A stretch of DNA of 33,891 nucleotides, taken from IMG/VR virus record IMGVR_UViG_3300031772_000155, positions 1-33,891 of that record; one strand, given 5' to 3'. Both the position numbers and the translations under genes were made by a program. The notes beneath the pieces are model-generated. The model saw only the letters and a program-made list of their open reading frames with translations. It did not search any database and was not told the DNA's origin. This DNA is from a virus. This document shows, piece after piece, positions 29,601-33,891 of the stretch (the first letter of the stretch is position 1; each line of letters begins with the position of its first letter).

Positions 29601-30739
29601 CCGCCGGGGATTTCCCAACCTACCTGCTGGCTCAGCCTTACCGGGCCTTGGTGCGCGATACTCGTTCTTACCGCTGCGATGCTTCCATGCTGCTGGCAAC
29701 CCGGAACGCTTTTGCAGTAGCGACAGGTCTGGGCGGGGCACAGCTACCGAATGTGTACGCTGAGCCAGTCACCGGGCAAGTTGTCAGTTCCAAGGCGTCG
29801 TCGTTTGCCATCCGCAAAGGCGCGACGACGCTTTACCGGATTCGACAGGACACCGGTATCGCCCGCCACGTGGAAGCAACCGCTGACACTGAAATTGTGT
29901 GGGCACACATCTCTGATTATGGATTCGATTACCCCCAGCGAACGGACATCTCGAACCTCGTCCACAGCTTCAACCCGGATTTTATCGTGGGCGCGGGAGA
30001 CAACTGGCAGTCAGGAGGCACCAACTCCTTGGTCAGTCTCGACAATAAGACCGGAGCGTACTACCACGACTTTATCTTCCCATACATTGGTGCTTACGGT
30101 GCGGGCGCAACCGAGCAGCGGTTCTTAGTGGTGCCCGGCAACCACGACCACACGCCTCCGGGCGGCGGCCCCATCGTTCCGGGCACCTACCGGCTGCCGA
30201 TGTTTTTGAGCTACTTCCAGACCCAGCAGAATTTCGAGGCTGTAAAGTGGCCGGTTCATTTCTTCCTCATCGACAACACGGATTACATGTGGGATGGCGA
30301 CGCGACGGCAACGGGACGGACGGCGCTGTGGCTTAAAGCCCGGCTGGCGGCCTCCACAGCGCCGTGGAAGGTGGTCGTGCTTCATTATCCGCCGTGGTGC
30401 TCTGGCACCGGCCACATCAACTACACGACGCGCCGCTGGCCTTTTAAGGCGTGGGGAGCCGACATCCTGTTCAGCGGCCACGTTCACGTGTACGAACGCT
30501 TCATGCACGCCGACGGCCTCGTAAGCATCGTTTGTGGAAGTTGCAATCCGGCTTACTGGACGCAGTTTAACCCGGCGCTCATCTGGCAGGGTTCGCCCAT
30601 TACCGGCAGCACCTTCGGTTACGGCGTGGCTCCGCAGCTTAAAGCGACCTCTCGAATGCGGGCCACGTCGCACGCGCTGACGGTGGATTATATCGACACC
30701 GGGCTGACCGTCATTGATTCTGTGACCCTGACGAAGTAA
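26651..30739 (+). CDS. Giant virion-like protein with C-terminal metallophosphoesterase
   Basis: A 1362-residue protein, GTG start fixed by the TAGTTA element. Residues ~1-180 are Ig-like beta structure (ITLLANGSRSTALLLND, then IHVIAQDPEGFQVEG). The middle (~180-1070) is Gly/Ser/Tyr-rich beta repeats with a Cys-rich stretch at ~578-720 (CTDPACGPTAVYCY, CLDVLCTG). Residues ~1078-1362 form a calcineurin-like phosphoesterase of purple-acid-phosphatase style, with all five blocks: D1089 (HISDYG), GDN (D1117), GNHD (1163-1166), H1245 (VVLHYPPW), GHVH (1276-1279). The domain should bind two metals and cleave phosphate esters. No signal peptide is visible. A tail fibre or appendage carrying an enzyme is the best reading; substrate unknown. 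Its end overlaps the convergent gene by 29 bp. Confidence 0.75.
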   Translation: MAVITLLANGSRSTALLLNDAVQFVTQIDGRPVLPDVWNVYVGVTLVFSGLGSAIAFTPTLSQPHTIHVIAQDPEGFQVEGVFVYSVSGRPAGVASIFIRWDREVYRERDTLIGTISWNDPQGLPARINSWTLCWNNQVMRTGTGSAVYYEGLYHGLWRLRVTGVDAYGVPLAGDGTAFVQPYYERRDATVPPVLDGSLVYLGSVFSGIVHGEGGVSATLPYQLASYAQDAKLMPGTTHVFFDLDPSFDTVDDEVVIRSHTGNYALMGLLAPGAPIGYDVLPNDYLPAGADKQMRYTIDVFNTSGAFYSAMNFRVRVRCYRLVPALYRYSQCPYSTQPGGEGQRQRRWAVVFSQIQLQGGQVYNAQAPGTIPLATLTATGLPNPYDSLTRVVYTQSNRYVAYERSEAPDLDANAICAIEGLRPFCMAVQVPGNLPAFTTLGRVAGKMYLYLNGAAITQGATVRVRIQGGSGETVYTVPITADVYNPSSDAFVCVGGVDVSVQDYQFDFNGLVAWIEMDETTAVQMPPGTVPTPVWGPDYVYSGTYFGTVARGVSFDGACYSNPVKMVAVDVESASVVQQISGCTDPACGPTAVYCYISVCAPSECVTVTQPLHNPAPYVAYGSNPSRCYASPEFIAEGSTSGDFIAVSGDLCGDAYRYTRCDLKDTAVVVYPCLTVPHSYVRYLADCYALSGAIVDYGTIATIVPVGSVAPVAGCLDVLCTGSNANGDAYVYFDTQTDDKIPVYFEGLTSGLPTFGVAPGKTDLGSTLTDGVAALKFAFGPRLDILTVSSTGVLVVDVGLPSVNKRIIVRRSMGELVYDLPIHTTSKAIAVQPNDRLLLDISAYGSFTKRQRGMSTVVRWTPLIDVPRVFDTSYVTVSGTYAINAVGFTGVTDRTSYQFFGTLPSDTTSSVVNPDSLVTIQGVDVPTAEFALVRSRSVGEPPPGMPSGIQWYGGQTFTGQVQFNFYALRGKQGSHGEMDVWFGTAGDFPTYLLAQPYRALVRDTRSYRCDASMLLATRNAFAVATGLGGAQLPNVYAEPVTGQVVSSKASSFAIRKGATTLYRIRQDTGIARHVEATADTEIVWAHISDYGFDYPQRTDISNLVHSFNPDFIVGAGDNWQSGGTNSLVSLDNKTGAYYHDFIFPYIGAYGAGATEQRFLVVPGNHDHTPPGGGPIVPGTYRLPMFLSYFQTQQNFEAVKWPVHFFLIDNTDYMWDGDATATGRTALWLKARLAASTAPWKVVVLHYPPWCSGTGHINYTTRRWPFKAWGADILFSGHVHVYERFMHADGLVSIVCGSCNPAYWTQFNPALIWQGSPITGSTFGYGVAPQLKATSRMRATSHALTVDYIDTGLTVIDSVTLTK

Positions 30740-31385
30740 GCAGGTCGAAGCGGGCTTCCCACTCAGCCTGCATTCTGACCATTGCTTCGTCTACATTCTG
30801 CACCTTCAGCTTGTCCGCGCCGACGAGGTTGCGGATGGTGAGCAGGACATTTTTGGCGACTTCGTAGGCGGGGTCGCCCATCTCCTTATTGATGGGAATG
30901 TATACAGGCGTGGTGCTGTTGAGCTTGTCGTCGGTCGAGATGATTTGCACCACGTAAGGGTCGTGGATGAAGTCCCCGGCAATCTGCACGTTGGCCGTGG
31001 GTCTTACAATTTCCTGCCCCTTGAGAATGCGCCCATCTGGAAGCGTGATGTCGGGGGTCATGCCGATGACCTCGCGCTTGTACTCCCAGCCGGGCCGGGA
31101 GGTCACGAACGCGATATTCATCGGCTTGCGGATGGAGACATCCACCATGACCTTCCCGATTTCGAGACTGATGGAGGTTGCGCTTTGGGAGACGCAGTTG
31201 CAGCGCCAGCCGCATTGCTTGAGGATTTCGTCTACATAGACAAGGCCGATGCGGGCGCGGGCGTGCAGGTCGGCGATGGTCTTGAGGACGATATTCTTGC
31301 GTTCGCGTTCAACGAGCTTGGCGTCATACTTCACGACGGCTCCATCCGGGGCCACCAGCCAGCCTATCTGCTTGCGTTCAGTCAC
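30711..31385 (-). CDS. Unrecognised 224-residue protein
   Basis: The open frame extends much further upstream on this strand, but that part crosses a terminator and is antisense-phase to the 31450 gene. The coding-like part begins at GTG 31385 (VTERKQIGWLVAPDG). Then come a helical region, a C-G-W-R-C-N-C cluster (~57-63), beta strands (SLEIGKVMVDVSIRKP) and a DITLPDGRILKGQEIV hairpin, ending with a helix NVDEAMVRMQAEWEARF. No family recognised. A G-rich GGGGGG tract precedes the GTG and may or may not help initiation. It lies directly below the terminator at 31397, so it must have its own transcription start or rely on read-through. Confidence 0.6.
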   Translation of the reverse strand: MTERKQIGWLVAPDGAVVKYDAKLVERERKNIVLKTIADLHARARIGLVYVDEILKQCGWRCNCVSQSATSISLEIGKVMVDVSIRKPMNIAFVTSRPGWEYKREVIGMTPDITLPDGRILKGQEIVRPTANVQIAGDFIHDPYVVQIISTDDKLNSTTPVYIPINKEMGDPAYEVAKNVLLTIRNLVGADKLKVQNVDEAMVRMQAEWEARFDLLTSSGSQNQ

Positions 31386-31396
31386 ACCCCCCAAGA

Positions 31397-31425
31397 ACAA
31401 AAAGGCCGCCCCCGATGGGCGGCCT
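31397..31425 (-). terminator. Rho-independent terminator for the 31450 gene
   Basis: Perfect 9-bp GC stem (31403-31411 with 31417-31425, AGGCCGCCC/GGGCGGCCT), 5-nt loop, followed on the minus strand by TTTTTGTTCTT. It lies 25 bp after the TAA of the 31450-31986 gene and 12 bp before the GTG of the next minus-strand gene. Confidence 0.85.
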
Positions 31426-31449
31426 GCGATTTTGGATGGAACGGCTGGC

Positions 31450-31986
31450 TTACCAGCTTCCGCCAGACTGCGGCGGGTTGTTGCCGTTCGGGTTGATGTT
31501 GCCCGGACCCGCATTGATGTTGTGGTCGGTCGTGGCTGGACCACCAGTGGTGCCCCACTTCTTGGTGAGGGTCGCCCGGTCGAAGCCTTCGTCGAAGCCC
31601 CAAGACTTGCGGCCAGAAGCCACGATGTCGATTTGGGCATTGCGGAGGTCCGCCTTGTTGCGGATGACGGCACTGATGTTGACGGTGGTGTTACCCGAAC
31701 CGAAGAAGCCGACGACCTTGCTGACAAGGACGTAGCTCTTGGTGAGCGTTCCACCGGGCACGATGGAGAAGCCGAGGAAGCCGGTTGTGGTGTAGGTCGT
31801 GTCGATGGCAGCGAACCCGGAAGGGGGCGTGGAGCCATTGTACTGCATGAGGCGGATGTACGCCGTGTTCGGACCCGTGTTTTCAAACACGAAATCCAGA
31901 TTGCCGAGGCGGTCGCCTGCCGACTGCGCGTAACCGGCAAACACTGTTGCGTCGGGACCAAAGCCGACACTTGATAGTTGATTCAT
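31450..31986 (-). CDS. Likely abundant surface virion protein (beta-rich)
   Basis: A 178-residue protein, Gly/Thr/Asn-rich, beta-patterned. Segment LDFVFENTGPNTAYIRLMQYNG (~30-51) recalls IIKNSGVNTMNYRFQEFNG in the 10205 gene; next come ATTFLGF-type strands and SKVVGFFGSGNTTVNISAVI (~90-109). The C-terminal ~45 residues turn hydrophilic and flexible (NINAGPGNINPNGNNPPQS). Its own 105-bp leader and a strong terminator make it a single-gene unit, often seen for highly expressed phage proteins such as capsid decoration proteins; abundance is inferred, not shown. No TAGTTA element is present and no Shine-Dalgarno (ATAACAGCGT precedes ATG). Confidence 0.6.
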   Translation of the reverse strand: MNQLSSVGFGPDATVFAGYAQSAGDRLGNLDFVFENTGPNTAYIRLMQYNGSTPPSGFAAIDTTYTTTGFLGFSIVPGGTLTKSYVLVSKVVGFFGSGNTTVNISAVIRNKADLRNAQIDIVASGRKSWGFDEGFDRATLTKKWGTTGGPATTDHNINAGPGNINPNGNNPPQSGGSW

Positions 31987-32091
31987 ACGCTGTTATTTGT
32001 TGTTTGCTTGCCGGGTTAGACCGGCGTCTTTGTTCGTCGTAACAACTCACCGTTCCCACTTCCTGTCTCAGACAATTGGAGACTAATACCC
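31987..32091 (-). promoter_or_regulatory. Leader/intergenic region with palindrome and hairpin
   Basis: Space upstream of the 31450-31986 gene. It contains an 11-bp palindrome TGTCTCAGACA (32064-32074) and a small hairpin GCCGG/CCGGC (32010-32014 with 32021-32025). No convincing -35/-10 pair was found. It is the longest leader candidate in the window and could hold promoter and control sites for a strongly expressed gene. Confidence 0.35.
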
Positions 32092-33126
32092 TTAGATGTC
32101 TCCGGCGGCTATCATCTTGCCTATTTCGAGCACTTCCGCGTCCTCGGACTCAATCCCGGCGTCCTTCGGCGGCACCAGCGCCATGTAACGTTTGGCGATT
32201 CCCTCGAAGGTCCAATCTTCTTGGATTTGTTGTTCTTCCGGCAGCCCTTCCTCGTAGGTGTAGACCGGCTCAGCTTGATGGAAAAGCGGGTGCCGGAAGA
32301 AATCTTCCGCTTCAGCGTGAGAGGTTAAGGCAACCTTGAACCGGTTCTCGGTCTTTTGCTGGGAGACCACTTTGAACTGTGCCAGTGAGACCTGATGATA
32401 CTCCGGGTAGCCCTCCAATGGAACCCACGTGATGGAGCAATCGTCGGTGTCGAGCACGCCTACGCGCTTGGCTTCCCCGGCCTCACCCCAGTCCTGCTGG
32501 AAAGGAGACCCCACATAATGTATACAATCGGAAATGGTCTGGGGTATGTGTACGTGTCCGAGCAGGGCGAGGTTAAAATGCTTGAGAATGTCTACAGGGA
32601 CTCCGTGGAGCGCCGGGCCGGAGTTCATCCGGGCACCGACGACTTGGAAGTGGCCGAACAAGAGCTTGGGGTAGTTCCGGTATTCTTTCAAGCCTTCGAT
32701 AAGCCACTTGGTCAGTTCGCCGTAGTCCTCGGTGAATGAGCAGAAGAAGGCCATGTAGGGGCCGAACTCAAAGATGTCGTAGCCGTCCACTACGTTGAAC
32801 TTGTGCTCGAACAGGCGGCGGTTGTTTATTTCCGCGTTCCGCAGGTATTGCTCGTGGTTGCCGGTCAACTTGAAGTTCCAGTCTGAGTTTGGGAACAGGC
32901 TCAGGCCCGCGCCCAAGACTTCAATCGTGGGCCACGTGATACTGGTGCGGTCATCGGTGGTGTCGCCAAGGTCAATGACCCCGCAGCACTTGTGCTCATC
33001 GTAGATGCGCCGCGCATCCTTGAAAAATTTCTCCATCCGAAGGTGCTGAAGGGTCTTGCCCGGTTCGAGGAAAGACATAGCATCTCCATCCGTTCCCTGA
33101 AGGTCAGCGTAGGTCAATAAGCGCAT
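32092..33126 (-). CDS. SbcD/Mre11/gp47-like recombination nuclease subunit
   Basis: A 344-residue protein of the metallophosphoesterase nuclease group. Blocks in order: TYADLQ (5-10), DLGDTTDD (52-59), TGNHEQY (88-94), LLFGHFQV (155-162), LLGHVHIPQ (188-196) and YVGSPFQQDWGE (204-215), the last being typical of SbcD/gp47 ('Y-x-G-S-x-x-x-x-x-x-x-E'). Usually motif I reads D-x-H; here it is D-L-Q, so one metal ligand may be changed. In T4, gp47 pairs with the ATPase gp46 for end resection and recombination-dependent replication; a gp46-like gene is not in this window. ATG is 28 bp from the divergent 33155 start. No Shine-Dalgarno. Confidence 0.85.
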   Translation of the reverse strand: MRLLTYADLQGTDGDAMSFLEPGKTLQHLRMEKFFKDARRIYDEHKCCGVIDLGDTTDDRTSITWPTIEVLGAGLSLFPNSDWNFKLTGNHEQYLRNAEINNRRLFEHKFNVVDGYDIFEFGPYMAFFCSFTEDYGELTKWLIEGLKEYRNYPKLLFGHFQVVGARMNSGPALHGVPVDILKHFNLALLGHVHIPQTISDCIHYVGSPFQQDWGEAGEAKRVGVLDTDDCSITWVPLEGYPEYHQVSLAQFKVVSQQKTENRFKVALTSHAEAEDFFRHPLFHQAEPVYTYEEGLPEEQQIQEDWTFEGIAKRYMALVPPKDAGIESEDAEVLEIGKMIAAGDI

Positions 33127-33144
33127 ACGTGTTTACAGAACGGA

Positions 33145-33150
33145 TAGTTA
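33145..33150 (+). promoter_or_regulatory. TAGTTA element, 4 nt before ATG 33155
   Basis: GGATAGTTAAAAG then ATG. Together with TGTTTACA (33130-33137) it fills most of the 28-bp divergent gap. Confidence 0.45.
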
Positions 33151-33154
33151 AAAG

Positions 33155-33292
33155 ATGAGCACTCAGAAAAGGAAACCCGAATTGAAGTTGGGCCAGTTGA
33201 TTGGCCTTGTATACGAGAAGATTGGCCGTCAGCACGCGCCGGGTTTATTGGCTTTCCTGTTCCGTTGTGGCTTCGTTCGGAGGACTGATTGA
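33155..33292 (+). CDS. 45-residue basic protein
   Basis: A short gene starting MSTQKRKPELKLGQLIG and ending FVRRTD. Basic N-terminus, then an amphipathic helix (LIGLVYEKIGRQHA) and a hydrophobic, aromatic segment LLAFLFRCGFV that might associate with membrane. The ATG has the TAGTTA element at the standard 4-nt distance, which supports it despite its length. No family recognised. Codon use around GTA-TAC (33209-33214) follows the window-wide TGTATAC bias. Confidence 0.5.
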   Translation: MSTQKRKPELKLGQLIGLVYEKIGRQHAPGLLAFLFRCGFVRRTD

Positions 33293-33308
33293 AGCCAAAA
33301 CAGTCGCA

Positions 33309-33383
33309 TTGACGGCCAATTCGCTTAGGTGCGTTTTCAGGTTTTTCACGCTTTGGTTCTACTACGTGTGGAACTTAGCGTAA
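33309..33383 (+). CDS. Doubtful very short ORF ending in an aromatic hydrophobic segment
   Basis: Between the 33292 stop and the next ATG lies an open frame without ATG, ending TAA at 33381-33383. From TTG 33309 it would give about 24 residues, with FRFFTLWFYYVWNL, a possible membrane helix. The stop overlaps the next start as TAATG, the only reason to list it. It may well be noncoding. Confidence 0.2.
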   Translation: MTANSLRCVFRFFTLWFYYVWNLA

Positions 33384-33580
33384 TGAAACTGTATGAACTG
33401 GCGGTCAATGACAGGACCATCTGCGAGGTCACGCTGGACGTGCCTGCTTGGCTCCCGGTCAAGCCCCGTGTTCCGCGCACATGGCTCAGAATGCTGGCTG
33501 CACAGGCGCTCCGTGAGTTTTTCAGCCGCCCACAGTATTTAGGTTGTGACACGAGAACAGGCAGTCCAATTCTTAATTGA
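33383..33580 (+). CDS. Small protein of unknown function
   Basis: A 65-residue protein from ATG 33383: MKLYELAVNDRTICEV, then a Pro-rich loop (VPAWLPVKPRVPR) and a helix TWLRMLAAQALREFFS, ending SPILN. The mixed beta/helix composition looks coding. No family recognised. The start overlaps an upstream stop (TAATG). It overlaps the following frame by 35 bp if that uses GTG 33546. Confidence 0.45.
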   Translation: MKLYELAVNDRTICEVTLDVPAWLPVKPRVPRTWLRMLAAQALREFFSRPQYLGCDTRTGSPILN

Positions 33581-33891
33581 GCAAGTGCCCGACATGCTGG
33601 CCGAAGCCGGTTTAGGCTGGGCAGCGCGTGTTGGTCAGCAGCCTACTGCTAAGCCGACTTCGGACAAGGTTGACTCCAAGGTAACAACCTTGGCCAATCG
33701 CATGTTCCTCCAGATTTTTTCCGTCCCCTCCTTGCAGGCACATCTCGTCAATGGCGTGGTCATTCCGACTGGAGCCGAGGATGGCACGGTGAAGATTCAA
33801 CTGGATTTTCTGAAACTGCCCAAGGAAGTGTTGCCGGATTTGGAGCGCCTGCTTTCCACGGACTATTTCAAGAACCACCGGCTGGTGAAGT
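33546..33891 (+). CDS. N-terminal part of an unknown gene running off the window
   Basis: An open frame from GTG 33546 (VTREQAVQFLIEQVPD) continues without stop to the last base, about 115 residues. An ATG at 33594 (MLAEAGLGWAA) is the alternative start and would avoid overlap with the previous gene. Composition is coding-like: helices, an Ala/Gly/Gln/Pro/Thr linker (~30-45), then NRMFLQIFSVPSL and VKIQLDFLKLPKEVLPDLERLL. The early linker and folded domain could suit a virion or replication protein. Not recognised. Confidence 0.6.
   Translation, partial: MTREQAVQFLIEQVPDMLAEAGLGWAARVGQQPTAKPTSDKVDSKVTTLANRMFLQIFSVPSLQAHLVNGVVIPTGAEDGTVKIQLDFLKLPKEVLPDLERLLSTDYFKNHRLVK

Larger units (their letters stand above)
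303..33137. repeat. Dispersed word TGTANACA / TGTNTACA, about 31 copies
   Basis: Hand-scanned starts of TGTNNACA: 303, 491, 1223, 2289, 4098, 4825, 5811, 6270, 9835, 11050, 11116, 12524, 13913, 15795, 16805, 20012, 20994, 21124, 22333, 22360, 22572, 23786, 23999, 24329, 25707, 28071, 28096, 30899, 32519, 32589, 33130. All copies found have A at position 4 or T at position 5, so the word is TGTANACA in one of its two orientations. Most lie inside genes. The stretch 6278-9834 (sheath, tube) has none. Function unknown. Confidence 0.6.

Noticed and set aside
31386-31970. Upstream extension of the 30711 minus-strand frame
   Set aside because: This part crosses a strong terminator and overlaps the 31450 gene in another frame on the same strand; its translation is Ser/Thr/Arg-rich shadow sequence. 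The gene is taken from GTG 31385.
1-33891. tRNA genes, CRISPR arrays, insertion sequences, integrase or attachment sites
   Set aside because: I looked for cloverleaf-type arms, regularly spaced repeats and transposase or integrase motifs and saw none; small or divergent examples could be missed by eye.

Overview
The window looks like part of the genome of a large, GC-rich contractile-tailed bacteriophage (myovirus morphology). It encodes a T4-type set of tail parts: sheath, tube, baseplate hub, central spike, a second tube-fold baseplate protein and a gp26-like hub-assembly protein. It also carries phage replication and recombination enzymes: a FEN-type 5'-3' exonuclease, a zinc-ribbon/TOPRIM primase and an SbcD/gp47-like nuclease. 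I saw no rRNA, tRNA, CRISPR array, integrase or insertion sequence. The host cannot be named from the sequence.

Layout, left to right. 1-1719: end of an unknown plus-strand gene, then a minus-strand pair (small protein plus gpD-like hub). 1736-10558: plus-strand virion block with a possible gp14-like neck protein, two small proteins, a fibre-like protein with tandem beta domains, further tail proteins, sheath and tube, closed by a strong terminator. 10613-12397: minus-strand gp26-like protein, a 45-aa protein and the exonuclease. 12540-14742: unrecognised plus-strand genes, two of them behind near-identical sigma70-type promoters that place the start codon at the predicted +1. 14739-16708: minus-strand spike and plus-strand tube-fold baseplate protein. 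16705-24464: an M23-like/carbohydrate-binding-like protein followed by six overlapping genes for glycosyltransferases and methyltransferases, two of them multi-domain fusions. 24445-26638: small minus-strand gene, primase, tandem GroES-like protein, zinc-finger protein. 26651-30739: a 1362-aa virion-like protein ending in an apparently intact metallophosphoesterase domain. 30711-33126: minus-strand unknown gene, likely virion protein with its own terminator, SbcD-like nuclease. 33155-end: small plus-strand genes and the start of one that runs off the window.

Three DNA-level signals are not explained by the genes. (1) The word TGTANACA/TGTNTACA occurs about 31 times by hand count, against roughly 5-6 expected, mostly inside genes, on both strands and in several codon phases. 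(2) TAGTTA lies just before many start codons, with a fixed 4-nt gap to ATG/GTG in six of ten cases; it marks mainly virion genes. (3) Recognisable Shine-Dalgarno sequences are essentially missing, and four divergent gene pairs have start codons only 14-28 bp apart. Together these suggest leaderless or otherwise unusual initiation and a late-gene signal unlike T4's. The glycan cassette beside tail genes, the phosphoesterase-bearing virion protein and the tandem co-chaperonin are the most unusual protein-level features.
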